64,000 nt of DNA, from positions 59,223 to 123,222 of the forward strand of contig QZLH01000119.1 of assembly GCA_003833135.1 (NCBI GenBank). The letters run 5' to 3'. A program made the translations under genes and the position numbers. Every line of letters begins with the position of its first letter. Within the stretch, counting starts at the first letter, position 1. The notes under the pieces were generated by a model, which was not told where the DNA came from, did not search any database, and saw only the letters and a program-made list of their open reading frames with translations. Positions 1 to 11,279 of the stretch are shown one piece after another. This DNA is from Oehlia diaphana (taxonomy: Eukaryota; Glomeromycota; Glomeromycetes; Glomerales; Glomeraceae).

Positions 1-182
1 TCTCTCATCTTGTGTGTTCTTTAATCAAATATCTTATGTTATTTCATTCCGTTATCTTCCCATTTTATGTTATTTTCCCTTCTTATTATCTTCTTGTTTT
101 TCAACTTGTTATATCATGTGACTTATAATCATGTGACCTTTCTTACTTATCTATTCTATACGATTAAGTTTGATATCTACTG

Positions 183-1106
183 TTACACCATACACTTGGA
201 GTAAACTTCTTTCCATTCTAGATTTTGCCATCGTTTGAATATCAAGTTGGCGTGAAATGCTTTGGTGTTTTTCTCCTGGTTTAAGGATGACTGATCCTTT
301 TTCAGAGTGATATCCTGGAATATTATTTTGACATGAGAACTACAACCATGTCTATTGTTAGACAGTATAATGGCGGATGGTTGTTGACATAATGTAGGAG
401 GTGATGAAGTGAGTTTGGCTATCTGGTGTTCACATGGAACGTATATACCGAAATAAAATCTGTATCTTTTGTACGAAAAATTAAAGAAGGTTTTCATTTG
501 ATGATTACGATCGTCCGTTTTGTTGGCACGTGATTCGATGAATGTGATTCGTTCTAATAATTTTGTCCTTAGCATATTAAAATATTTTTTTTGTATTCGA
601 CGTGGAATAACTCTTTGTGAGGAAAAAAAATACTGAAGTGCTTTGCTAATTTGAAATTTGGCGTTAGGTACCTGGCTCGTGGAGTTAAAACTAATCGGGA
701 TGGTTGACATGCGATAGTCATTTGTGTGTATCTTAAGATGAATATCATTGGTGCCTGGATTGCGATTGACAATCTCAAAAAAGAAACTTTTTGAACGCCC
801 AGAATTGTAGATCTTGTTAAAACCTGTATATTGTGTTTTGATCACATGGGTTTTCTTGAATGAAACAAGGAAAGGAAAATTTTTTCTGCGAGGTTGTGGC
901 GCAGTATAAGATGAAGGTGAAAGAATATCATCAATATCGAGGTGAAGGATATCCTTGGGAGTAAGAATAACTTCTTGTTCAAAATCTTGAACATAATTAT
1001 TTGAGTCCTTTTGTGGCGACAGAGTTTTGCCAAGTTGAACAAAACCGTTGGTCGGGGGTGACGACCAGTCTATTATTATATGTTTTTTGGTAGAAGAAGA
1101 AGCCAT
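183..1106 (-). CDS. Uncharacterised 307-residue protein, single exon
   Basis: A single uninterrupted reading frame of 307 codons, long for such AT-rich DNA and visibly richer in G+C than its flanks, so it is probably a real gene. The start MASSSTKKHIIIDW is the first ATG after AT-rich leader. I do not recognise the family. The N-terminal 75 residues are polar and acidic (DFEQE, LDIDDILSP) and look disordered. The middle (about 75-200) is rich in aromatic and basic residues and looks folded. Around residues 225-265 lie several Cys and His (PCEHQ, TLCQQ, RHGCSSH) that could bind metal, but no standard zinc-finger spacing is clear. There is no signal peptide and no membrane segment. The C-terminus ends YSKCMV. 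It is likely lineage-specific. Function unknown. Confidence 0.6.
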   Translation of the reverse strand: MASSSTKKHIIIDWSSPPTNGFVQLGKTLSPQKDSNNYVQDFEQEVILTPKDILHLDIDDILSPSSYTAPQPRRKNFPFLVSFKKTHVIKTQYTGFNKIYNSGRSKSFFFEIVNRNPGTNDIHLKIHTNDYRMSTIPISFNSTSQVPNAKFQISKALQYFFSSQRVIPRRIQKKYFNMLRTKLLERITFIESRANKTDDRNHQMKTFFNFSYKRYRFYFGIYVPCEHQIAKLTSSPPTLCQQPSAIILSNNRHGCSSHVKIIFQDITLKKDQSSLNQEKNTKAFHANLIFKRWQNLEWKEVYSKCMV

Positions 1107-1798
1107 ATTTGTATCTGGATATAAAGTAACAAAAACCTCGTCATATACCCAAGGCGCCCGTTAAGGGCCTCTTTCCCTTTGAGTTTTCTTAGAAAACTAA
1201 AATACGAACTCGCAAAAATTTTACTGCGGAAAACTAATAAATTGGAAAAAAGGAGAAAGAGTTTTTTAGATAATTCAGCAATTTATTATTGTCCAACATT
1301 CTACGCAAAGCATGTTCGTCCACACGTGACTTATATACACGTGACATATATATACTTTATTTAAGCTTAATACTTTTTATACTATTAGCTTATTGATAGT
1401 TAAACCTTCATAAGATGTATATAATAAATTCAGTTGTTTTTAAATTATTTCTTCATGCAATTTAAGATTCATTAATAATAAACGAAAAATATAATAAATG
1501 AAAAAATATAATTTATATCTTGTGTAATTTATTTTCGTCATTAAAATCTTAAAATAATAAATTAAGGATAGCCAGCCTCATCCTGAAACATTTAGAAAAT
1601 GCAAAATTAGAGAAAATGAAACTCATAATCTGCAGCCTTCAAAACTTAAAATAAATGAAGAAAAATAACATGTAATTAATTCAATTGAAGGTTAGTAATA
1701 TTTTATTGTATGTACTGTACCTACTACCCAGATTATTAACCCTATGTATAAAGGTTCCGTAATAATGTATTATTTGTCGCTTGAAGCTGTTCATATTA
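1107..1798. other. Intergenic, no gene seen
   Basis: AT-rich spacer between the unknown gene and the first MITE. A small open frame at 1179-1364 is rich in Lys and has no family resemblance. I see nothing else. Confidence 0.5.
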
Positions 1799-2015
1799 GT
1801 GCTTCGATCTGGATGAAAATTTGAATATTTTCATGTGACGATTATGGCAGAGAAAGATTATGAATCTCAAATTTAAACAGACTATTTAGACCAACATTAA
1901 AGTATTATTATCTCAAAAATTTATGCTAATTCTAGTCAAACTCATAGTTCCCGCGAAATTTAATGAAATTCAATCTGGATGAAAAACTGGATAAAACCGC
2001 TACGGATCGAAGCAC
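1799..2015 (-). mobile_element. MITE, GTGCTTCGATC family, copy 1
   Basis: A 217-bp element bounded by TA dinucleotides (1797-1798 and 2016-2017), which fits a TA target-site duplication. The terminal inverted repeats read GTGCTTCGATCTGGATGAAA at the left and the reverse of TACGGATCGAAGCAC at the right. A second copy at 19748-19969 lies in the opposite orientation and matches over the whole length, including the internal segment with TTTAATG...GAATTTCAT. It has no coding capacity. TA duplication plus short TIRs is typical of Tc1/mariner-type MITEs. Confidence 0.85.
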
Positions 2016-2594
2016 TAGTTCATATATATGTATTGTATTATATATGTATATTATATACAGTATATATACTGTATGTTTTTAAAAAAATCATGTCCTCAAA
2101 CATTAACAAGTTTGTATGACTCTACAATAATTCATATCTACATGATAATTTTTTATTAAAACTTTATTACTTTAATTATATTTTATTTAATTTTTATCAA
2201 GTAATTTACATATTATTCGTACATTTAGAAAAAAAAGTATCTCTTTATTCAATCATGTTACATTTATTTAATACATTATTTAATATTAAAAAATATATAA
2301 CTATGAATTACGAATAATACAATATATAAAATTATATAAAAAAAAATAAAATTAAAAATAATAAAAAATGAAAATTAATAAAATTTTTAAATTTTTTTTT
2401 AAAAAAAATAACATAATGTTTTAAAAAAAAAATAATTAAAAAAAATTTTCAGTTCTTCTCATATCCATGTTAACGTTTATATGAGATATAGCGATAAGAA
2501 TAAAAAAAAAGATTCGCCATCATTATTCTCTTGGATGCTTGATAGATATATCAATTTTATTTTTTTAATAAAAAAAAATAATAATAAAAATTTA
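2016..2594. other. Intergenic, very AT-rich
   Basis: Long A and T runs and no convincing reading frame. This is the 3' flank of the HMG-box gene on the minus strand. Confidence 0.5.
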
Positions 2595-2915
2595 TTAAAC
2601 CTCTTCTACTTCACTTGTAAAATAAGTTTCATGAATGAGACTAGATAGTCTTCTATAAATTTCTTTTTCATTATGTTGTGCTTGATTCCATAAAATGATA
2701 GCGGTTTTGGTGACTACACGCATATTATAAACTTCATGTCGTTTTGCTTCATTACATACGTTTCTCCTGAATATTGAAAATGAATTGGGTGGCTTTTTTG
2801 GTCGAGACCCGCCGACTAGAGAAATATATGATTCTGGACCATTTAAGTTGAAAAAAAGATTTCTTCTATCGATTTTGTTGATTAAAGATATTACAAAGTA
2901 ATCAATTCCCGCCAT
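2595..2915 (-). CDS. MATA-HMG box protein
   Basis: A 106-residue protein that is essentially one HMG box (about residues 37-98) with short flanks. The box opens with RPKKPPNSFSIFRR, the fungal MATA_HMG signature (RPxNxFxxFR). It continues through a helix-2 segment (KTAIILWNQ, where the family has a hydrophobic-W-N pattern) and ends with helix 3 (IYRRLSSLIHETY). HMG boxes of this class bind the DNA minor groove. In mucoromycotan and dikaryotic fungi they include sex-determining regulators, and arbuscular mycorrhizal fungi carry dozens of such genes. Size and single-exon form match those small paralogues. The start is placed at MAGIDYF, 53 bp below a TATATATA. A specific role in mating is not shown; it could be any member of the expanded family. 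Confidence 0.8.
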   Translation of the reverse strand: MAGIDYFVISLINKIDRRNLFFNLNGPESYISLVGGSRPKKPPNSFSIFRRNVCNEAKRHEVYNMRVVTKTAIILWNQAQHNEKEIYRRLSSLIHETYFTSEVEEV

Positions 2916-2967
2916 TTTATTAAATTTGAAAAATGTTATTTTTTTTTCTGAAATAAATTTAGGCTCT

Positions 2968-2975
2968 TATATATA
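2968..2975 (-). promoter_or_regulatory. TATA-like element of the HMG-box gene
   Basis: TATATATA lies 53 bp upstream of the HMG-box start codon on the minus strand, a reasonable core-promoter distance. In DNA this AT-rich such a match is weak evidence. Confidence 0.3.
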
Positions 2976-5900
2976 TGAGTTTTTCATCTATTTTTACAAC
3001 AAATGGTATTAAGAAATTTATGACTTTTTATCGTGATAATCACTTTGATTAATAACTTTATTAAGAATAATATAATTAAGTAAGCATTGAGAATTCTAAA
3101 ATAATTTTTATTGATGTGATCAATAATAAATTATTTGATCGGTGACATGATCAATAACTTCGTTGTTTACTTATTGTATGATATATTTGGAAATGGTAAA
3201 AACAAAATTTTATTAATCTTATTGATGTACGATAAATCCTTTCATAAAATTACCCTATTAATGTTAAATCATGCATTTAATTTATTGTATCACCTGGAAT
3301 TAATCAGAACTGAATGTCGGTAATGTTTATAATTCCTTAAAAATTTGCAGATCCTTGGCCGAACGCGTAAGCATAATCTTGGCCATACATCACGTGAATA
3401 AATTTGAGTTTCCTTTTTCGCGTTTTAAAGTATATAGAAAGGAGGTTCCATAAGGCATCTAAATGAATTACGTAAAATAATGCCGTAGAACAATGTGATC
3501 ATCAGGGGCGTATTTCATGAGACTTTATTAAGATATGGAATTCTTTAAAAGGAATAATCAAAAGTGATTTAAAAAAGAATTATTCATTATAAAAATATGT
3601 TGCTTATTTGGAATAATTAATACAAACATATGTGAAACATAAAAATAAACGAATAGACGAATAAATATGTAGCAAAAAAATTTTACAATGAATTTTACAC
3701 AATAAAATACTTTTCAAAATCTTTAATAGGTTAATCAATTTTGCTTGTTTCTAACAGGTTTTAAATGAAAAAATATTACACTTTTAGGAACTCCGATGTA
3801 TGTTGGCGTTTCAGAATTGGTCATATGTCATCTTTTATTTAGATTTTAGATAAAATCTTTTTTTTTTAATAAAATAAAGAACCTAAATAGAGCATTTTAT
3901 CAAAGGAAAAGCAGTCACATATTTTTATCTTTTATTTTCCCTTTTCAGAAAAAATGAAAATATCAAAAAAAAAAAAAAACATTTGAAAATTTATCTCAAA
4001 ATTTTGAACTTTTTTTCTTTTATTTTTATTATAGCTGTAATAGCTTTACTATAAATTTCGATAATTGTATGATGATCATGAAATGCTGTACGACCAAATG
4101 ACGATGACATATATGTGATTGCCGCAGTGTATGGATCATATCACAGATTTAATTTTAACTTGTTATTGTTTTAAAGATTTAATAATCGCAAGTAAGACAA
4201 TTACTCCTACATAAATAAATTTTGATTATATCACATAGGATAAATTTGCCTAATAAAGTTTTGTATTTTTTTTTCTTTGTGAAAAAAATGCATAAATATT
4301 ATGACTCATTTTCTTTTTCTTTATTAAAGACATTTTTTTTTTCTTTATTAATGTAACATTTTTAGAAAATAAATTGACCAATTTTAATCTGAAGTTTTTG
4401 ATCATTCAAAAAAAATCGATATTTACTAAAAATAAATTCTACTTTTATCTTGACCTTATAAAAAAAAAGTATTGTTATTATAGATATTTACATTACATAA
4501 TAATAGCAATTATGCAAGCAAATGCAAAAATAGCAGCAATGATGATAATATAATTTTAAAACAATAAATTTTATATAACATCATGTAACATACTTGATGA
4601 TCTAATGCCTTTTATGATTTAATTTATTGTTAAAAATTCTGCAAACCGCTTGATTGTTAAATATATATATTTTTTTTCTTATAAAAAAGCTCTAAAAATT
4701 CTAAGAGAAATGGCAAAAATATTTCAATATTTTTTTTTTTTTACAAAAAAAAACAAAAGAACACAAAAAGAATCAATAATTAAATATGCATATTCATATA
4801 AAAATTCATCCTCATCACTTAATTTATTCTTTTACTTCTCACTTTAACCCTAACTCTAACCTTAATCATAACCTAATTATCCATCCACTGTTTATTTTAT
4901 TTAAAATATTTTGGATTCAAAAATTATTACAAATTATAAGTGAAATAAAATAATGGTTTAAATCACCATTGAGCGTAATTTTTACACATAAAGATTATTC
5001 AAATTGCTGGTTTAATCACCTGATTTCCTGTTGCTCATAATCAAATTTAATTTATCACAAAATTATTCGAGCAATTAAATCAATCGCCTGATTCATTGCT
5101 CAGAATATAATTTATTTACACTCTTTTATAATCATAAATCACTTACAAATAAACGAAACACCAGAAAGAACAATTTCCTTTCTTTTAAACCATAATCCTC
5201 GCTAATCCTATCTTAACCCTAACTAACCTTAATCCTATCCCTCATCCTCAATCCTCGCTCATTCATTTTATTCATTCCTTTATATATATTTTTTACTTTT
5301 ATACCCCTTCATAAACCAGGTCTTTAACCTTCGGGAAAAAAAACCCCTTCCCATGAAATAAATGAGTAATCCTATGGAGCGTGTCACTCATTAAATATTA
5401 ACTATTTTAAACTTAACTATAAATAAGTAATTTCTCGGCTATCTATATGAGTACTGGTCATTTATAAACTCAGCCATGAGTGACACTTAGTGCGACAGGG
5501 GATTATAATTTATAAATTTAATTTCTAATTTCTAAACAAACTTAATGAGTCAGAACTCGATAGATAATGTTCATGTATAAGATAAAATCTTTTAAAAAAA
5601 TATTATACCACATAGTTATTATATCGAGTTCTTCTTAATAGTAATGCGAAGTTTTTATTTTAATTTTTGTGTATTCATTCATGACTTAAAATTTAATAAA
5701 TCTTGAATAATTTATTTATTTATTTATTTAATTTTTAATAAAAATTATTATCCTCATCATATATAATTGAAAAAATGATTAAAAATTTGAAGTTCTCTAT
5801 ATAATATGAACTAACAACTCATTTTAATTAATCTAAATGATAAATTCCAATTAATCATATAGCTTATTTTTTTTAACATACAAATTGGATAACTGATCAT

Positions 5901-6350
5901 AAATTCACTATTTGTAATTTGAGATAAATTCTTCGCCCAATTACGATAATTGCTATCTATATTTAAATTATTCCATTCATCTTTGGATTCAAATACGAAA
6001 CTAACCTTAATATTCTTTTCAAAAATTAATTGTTTCAAACATTTAATAACGTAGTTTTTGACTTAACTTGCCAAAGTGTGAATTACGTTTTGTGATTCGA
6101 CGTGACTGTTTTTTAAACAGATGATCAAGATTGTAAATAACTCGTGTGAACTTGCCCAACATTGGAGTACGCAACTATGAGTAAGATTAATATGGGAGGG
6201 TGCGGTAAGCAAACATCTGTAACTTATACCAATATTTTTATTTCTTACTTTAGAAATTACGACACGAAAAATAATTATAAATACAAAATTCTCCTTTTTA
6301 TTCATTAAAATTTACATTATATAAATTATAAAAAATACAAATACACCCCT
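2976..6350. other. Intergenic, AT-rich, no gene recognised
   Basis: About 3.4 kb without a convincing gene. Open frames here are short and of low complexity (for example 4650-4847, rich in F, K and Y). An inverted GTCACTCAT / ATGAGTGAC pair sits at about 5387 and 5477. Two telomere-like CCCTAA stretches are listed separately. Confidence 0.5.
4843..4862. repeat. Interstitial telomere-like repeat
   Basis: TTTAACCCTAACTCTAACC contains degenerate units of CCCTAA, the complement of the common fungal telomere repeat TTAGGG. A second degenerate patch, TTAACCCTAACTAACC, lies at 5213-5230. The patches are too short to be a telomere. They could be relics of a fusion or of telomerase repair, or chance. 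Confidence 0.35.
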
Positions 6351-6352
6351 AT

Positions 6353-6454
6353 TTTAAAGGTGGAAAACAAAAGTGCAGAGAAACAACACATATAAGTTCT
6401 AAAAATATGATGAATATACCTACTTTAAAGGTGGAAAACAAAAAGGTGCGGAGA
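6353..6454 (+). repeat. Two-copy direct repeat, about 71 bp apart
   Basis: The string TTTAAAGGTGGAAAACAAAA followed by GTGCRGAGAAA occurs at about 6353 and again at about 6424. It is a local duplication of unknown meaning. Confidence 0.6.
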
Positions 6455-6459
6455 AAAAA

Positions 6460-7751
6460 ACCACGAGTTATCAGATTAGCACGTATACTCTTTATCAATT
6501 CATCTATCAATTTTCATCAATTTCATTTCAATACATAAAATAATTTGTAATTTTAACGTTCCATTTTTATAAATAAATTGGTTCAGTAACACATGTTCAG
6601 GATCCTAAACATGCTAGGAAGGTAGTAAGAAGTGCCGTGAATGGTCTTCGTTTCTTAACATCTGGCTTAATATCTAGCTTTCCTTAACTATCAATTCGCC
6701 AAAGATTTAGTTTCGCAATTTCGTAAATTTCGCGTGGTAATTAAATTTTGTATTGTATAATATATAATCGTTTTTGTCCCGCCAACATAAATTACTATGT
6801 ATTATATAAAAATTTCATTCTCGAAGAAATATTTTATTCGACCTATCATAAAGCTAGTAAGATGATAAGGAAGATTTTTTCCTTTATGGACAAGTCATTT
6901 ATTTTAACTGTAGGTATAATTTGTATCCCAAATTCTTTTTTTTTTTCAAAAGAAAAAAATATATTACTTTTTTGGAAATTTTAAAAGTAATAACATAATA
7001 CATCTATTCCAATATCTCAAATATGTCTTTAATCAATTAGAAGATGCTTATATTAAACTAAACAATTTTTAGTCTAAAGTTATCGAAAGAATACCTGGCA
7101 CATCATGATGCTTTATGTGAATCGGTTTTACCTTGTGAATTTTATGGTTAAAAAAGTGCCGTAGAAATCGTAGCATGTTTCTTCACATTGCATATAATTT
7201 ATATAATTGGCCGAATATCAAATGGTAAGGAGTTTAAACGTGTTAAAAAAAATTTTCATATCTAAAATAATATGTGTAATTATTATTTACAAGTTTTTAT
7301 TTTATTAATATACTAGTTATTATAAAGCACTTGTTAGGAATCGGTTGTTGACCATGTTTTAAAAACTTGGTGCGTCAAGCGCATGCGCGGAGATATAATA
7401 AAAAGAACCATAAATTAAATTTCTTCGTGTAATAACTCATGTTGATAATTTTTATGATTCATTATTATCATAAAGAACTTTTAATCGTTTAGCAATAACT
7501 CGCTCATTGTCGTTAACATTTGTGCTAAGGGTTTAATCAAGGCTATTTTAGGCAAAAATGATGATTGCGCGTATTTTGATTGTAATTCGCTAGGAATTTC
7601 AGAGTCTTTTATAAGAAATTTTCGACAGCCACACGCCGATTCAATTTGAGCTAAGCTTTCAAAAATTTTATTAAAGAAATGAAAAAGATTTTATTAAAGT
7701 ATCGGAAAAATAAAATTTGAAACGGAACGATTTATTCACTTGTTACGTCAA
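6460..7751. other. Intergenic, no gene recognised
   Basis: AT-rich spacer with a few short frames (such as 6748-6984) that show no family features. Confidence 0.5.
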
Positions 7752-7949
7752 CCCTGTAAAAAATCTGATCCGTGTTTTATCTTTCCATGTTTTTTCCGTG
7801 AATGTATCATTTTCATGAATTTATAACCTTAAACCATGGAAATTTTCATCTCGCTAACACGGATATCCGTGAATGTATCATTTTCACGGAATTTTTACGG
7901 AAGACACGGAGAAATAATGGAAATATTCGGATAAAAATTTTTTATAGGG
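7752..7949. mobile_element. MITE with CCCTRTAAAAAAT termini and CACGGA subterminal repeats
   Basis: A 198-bp element. The left end CCCTGTAAAAAATCTGATCCG pairs with the right end CGGATAAAAATTTTTTATAGGG as an inverted repeat. Inside are two direct copies of GTGAATGTATCATTTTCA (about 7797 and 7870) and several CACGGA/TCCGTG motifs in both orientations, a subterminal-repeat layout typical of non-autonomous DNA transposons. It has no coding capacity. The element at 59972-60643 has similar termini. Confidence 0.7.
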
Positions 7950-7972
7950 CAAAAATGATCAAAGATCATTCA

Positions 7973-7999
7973 AATAATAATAATAATAATAATAATAAA
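7973..7999 (+). repeat. (AAT)n microsatellite
   Basis: Nine uninterrupted trinucleotide units immediately downstream of the MITE. Confidence 0.9.
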
Positions 8000-9425
8000 T
8001 GTAACAATATTTCATAATTGAATTTGAAAGAAAAAAAAAGTAAAATAAATGCGCCATTATCTTTATTATGGTACCTTCTGCAACAAATTTAACGCCTGAC
8101 TCCAATACACTCGGCGAATCATCAATGCTTATTATCCACACTTCAATTTATCAATTTGTCCACTTTTTATAAAATCCATTTTTCTTTTATTGAATTCTTT
8201 GTTTAAAATTTATAAACAAAAACTTTTGATTGGAATTGAGAATTTGTTATGATATGGTATAATGAAATATGAAGAATTTTTAACTGTAACATTGAAATAT
8301 TTTAACTCAAATTTTTATAAAGAATAAAAGAATACTATCAAAAAAAAAAAGTTTAGGTTACGTATTTTATAAAGTGTCTGATTTAACATAATGTTTTTTT
8401 TTTTGCTTTCATGTTTTAATAAATATTGTATAATTTTTTGTTATATGTTGTGTTTAAAAAATATGAAATCGTGATACAGTGTATTGTATTTAGCTATTGG
8501 TCGTGTTACGAACCTTACCAGATATTGGTTCAAGTAATTTCCTTCGAAACGTATTCATATAGATTTGAACTTTGAAGAAAAATCGGTTAAAGAAAGAATT
8601 TAAAAAATTTACATAATCATTACATAATACTAAAAATTACAATAGTTTTAAATATTCTGCGATTTCTGTGCATCACCTGTTACGAAATATCAAAAAGAGT
8701 GATGGAATAAATTTAACCGAAAAAGTGGAAAAATTAAATTTAAAAGAAGTTTAAATTTTTTATAAATTATTGTCGGTCAAAGCATGTGTTTAGATGCCAT
8801 TTATTCTCATTTTTCTTTTCAGGGGTATAGGTTACTCAATGGGCTCACTGCCCTTAAAATAGTTAAATACGCTATAATAGAAGACCCTAATTATCAACAA
8901 AAAGCGTATTAAAAGCATTCTATTTCTATATTTTACTTTCCCACTTAAAATTCACAATAATAGATAGACTATCAGGATGAAAAGATCACATGATAAACAT
9001 TATCGATGATGTGTGGTTAAATTAGGTTAATTTAGTAACAATCATCAGTACATTAGATATCTTATAGTTTGTTAAATAGCGTTAAATTTATTAATTGTAT
9101 TATTTGTTTATAAATCGGTTTATTTATTAATTAAAAGATATCTATACTAGTATCTATATTAAATCTATGTTAATTGTTAAAAATCTATATTAATCTAATT
9201 ATCCAAAAAAACACTAGATGCTCATTGCAGTTTTCCAAACCTAAAATCCAAAAACTACAAAAAAAATAGAGAAAACATTTCAAATTTAAAAAGTTTTACA
9301 ATTATGAAACATACCATATCCAATATTCTAGACCAAAATTCTGGAGCATCAAAAAAAAATGAAGAAAGTAGTGTTTGAATCTGCTTCTTTCTAATGAAAA
9401 AGAAAGTTTCGCAACACTCGTTGCG
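8000..9425. other. Intergenic, no gene recognised
   Basis: AT-rich, with many stop codons in all frames. I searched the part nearest the carrier (9200-9420) on the minus strand for the third carrier repeat and did not find a PX[DE]XX[KR] motif. Confidence 0.45.
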
Positions 9426-10033
9426 TTATGCATTATAACATTGTTGTTTGACAAATTCAAAAACTCCAAAAAAAAATCCGCAAGATAAAGAATCCTATAT
9501 AATCAATAAATTAAAAATTAAGATTATCTAAAAAAGCATAAAAACATAAATAATAAAATTAATTTGATTAACACAAACCTTTGCCAACGTTTAAGCCAAT
9601 TCCACGATAAATACTTGCAACTCCCGACTCTTTCCAAGTAGTATTAGCAAAATCGAACATGCTTTTGTGCTTTCCCTCTAATAAATCATTTACTTCAAAT
9701 CTAACTTTTAAAGAGTCTAATGGTGCGGCAACTAGAGATTGCGCAGCTCCTGCAATAGCTCCAGAGGTAAATACAATTGAAAATGGTGGTGGTGAATGTA
9801 AACTATGATTATAATCCGATTCAAAAAAAGAAGAAGTTCTACTAAATTGTGAAAGAACTCTAATATATGTTGTAAATAGGACTGCGCCTATCATTGAATT
9901 CGCTAACCTATAAAAAAAATTATAATAGAAACGTTAGTTAACGGTTTTAATTAAACAAGATTATAAAAAAAATAAAAGTTTCGTAACGAACGTTATGAAA
10001 CTTACCCTTTTCACCTTCCTTAACAACCAAAGA
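9426..10033 (-). pseudogene. Mitochondrial carrier family (SLC25-like), broken and partial
   Basis: The largest exon (9579-9902) encodes carrier features: a helix ANSMIGAVLFTTY, then SGAIAGAAQSLVAAPLDSLKVR with the signature PLDSLK (PX[DE]XX[KR]), and YRGIGLNVGK. A 28-nt upstream exon (10006-10033, between a TTTCAG acceptor and a GTAAGT donor) adds SLVVKEGEK in frame across an intron with a TTAG acceptor. Downstream, after GTTTGT...TATAG, a segment starting at 9494 reads DSLSCGFFFGVFEFVKQQ, exactly the next carrier segment. Joining the visible donor and acceptor, however, leaves one extra base, so the frame is wrong, and a stop follows at 9426-9428. Carriers have three repeats of about 100 residues that transport metabolites across the inner mitochondrial membrane. 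Here part of repeat 1, repeat 2 and the start of the next segment are visible. I read it as a pseudogene or an assembly-damaged gene. Confidence 0.75.
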
Positions 10034-10980
10034 CTGAAACCCTACAAAAATAATATATGGAAACGTTAATAAACGTTTCTAATTAAATTACTAAAAAATT
10101 GAAGCTTCGCGAAACCTACCAAATCGGCGTTCCGAACTTAAGGTATCTCGAACCCAAATCTACAGAAAAGAAAAAAATAAGAAGTTAATAAACGTTTCCA
10201 TTTTTTTTTTTTAAAAAAAAGATTAAGTTTCCTCAACTATTTAATTGCGAAACTTACCATTTCTTCGTACCTCACGCGTCAAATGCTCCGAAGTCTAAAA
10301 AGAAAATAAACGAACCGTTAGTAATTGTTTCATTAAAAAAATTAACAAAAGTAATCCCCCTTACCGAGTTTTCCACGCGTCCGAAGACCGGTAGCCTACG
10401 AAACATTAGAAATTTAGTTGAAATAATTAACTACAGAAGTCAAAAACTCCGCTCGCTGAATCCACACACGTCCAAATACTCCAAATACTCCAAAGGATTG
10501 ACCGTCTACAAAAAGAAAAAATATGAAACGTTAGTAACGGTTTCGTTAAATAAAATATTTAAAAAAAGAAGTTTACTAATGTCCGACCTGAAAGATCCGC
10601 CTAAAAAAAGAAAAAGGAACCAAACTTTTAGTAAAGTTCGTTAAAAATAAAAAAAAATTTATGTCTTACATAAAAAGACCGCGCGTCCGAAGAGATCCAG
10701 AAAACCATCTAAAAAACTTCCGAAACGTTAATAAGCGTTTTGTCAATGAAAAATACGCCCCTTCCCCCCCCCCCTCCTCTTTCTCACCGAATTCAACGCG
10801 TTTTTTGGCCATCTAAAAAGTAACCAAAATTCCCGAGCGTCTGAAGGCCGAAACGAAGATAAAACTATAAAAAAAGGAAGATTAGTACTAAAAACGAAAA
10901 AAAAATCACTTAGAAAACCAAAAATTTTACCTTTCCAAAAGAGATCCGCTGAAACGAGAACGTAACTTGAAAAAAATTAG
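9905..10980 (-). repeat. Array of palindromic intron-end-like modules, cluster 1
   Basis: Read on the minus strand, units of roughly 90-150 bp repeat a common layout. Each has an imperfect palindrome of the form GAAACGTTAATAACGTTTC, then a T-rich tract, then TAG, then 28-45 bases of higher G+C, often with CTTCGGACGCGTGG, and in several units a GTAAGTTTCG donor-like end. Palindromes lie near 9929, 10060, 10182, 10313, 10523, 10620 and 10723. The layout mimics short exons between introns. One such exon-like piece (10006-10033) fits the carrier reading frame; the others do not translate into anything recognisable. Confidence 0.7.
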
Positions 10981-11003
10981 ACTTATTTTTCACTTTGAAG
11001 CGT

Positions 11004-11264
11004 TTAATTTAGGCGAAAGGGAAGGTTGAAGTCTTGAAGAGACACATATTTCGCGAGCCAAAATATTCCAAGAATTACCTTAATCCAACCTAACAATATG
11101 TGAATGATTTTTGCATTCTCCGAATGGTGAAAAGCCAGAATACACATTGAATAAAAGGAATTGCAAAATAGTTGACGAGAAATAAACATTATTCCAAATT
11201 CATATAATTTTTCCTTCGAAAATACACCTATAATTGAACGTGAACCTTCATCCCCGAACCTCAT
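11004..11264 (-). CDS. Possible small membrane protein, uncertain
   Basis: An open frame of 86 codons just upstream of module cluster 1 on the same strand. Two hydrophobic stretches (about residues 24-45 and 53-75, the second containing ILLGWIKVILGIFWLA) could be membrane helices. A TGTAG that could serve as a splice acceptor sits just before the start at about 11275. I do not recognise it. It may be a first exon related to the carrier locus, an independent short gene, or chance. Confidence 0.25.
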   Translation of the reverse strand: MRFGDEGSRSIIGVFSKEKLYEFGIMFISRQLFCNSFYSMCILAFHHSENAKIIHILLGWIKVILGIFWLAKYVSLQDFNLPFRLN

Positions 11265-11279
11265 AATTTCGTCTACAGT

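Noticed and set aside
7802..8017. 71-codon frame with MYHFHEF start
   Set aside because: It runs through the MITE at 7752-7949 and the AAT microsatellite, so it is not a gene.
10762..10777. Poly-C run as a functional site
   Set aside because: A homopolymer of uncertain length inside a repeat array; more likely slippage or sequencing noise.
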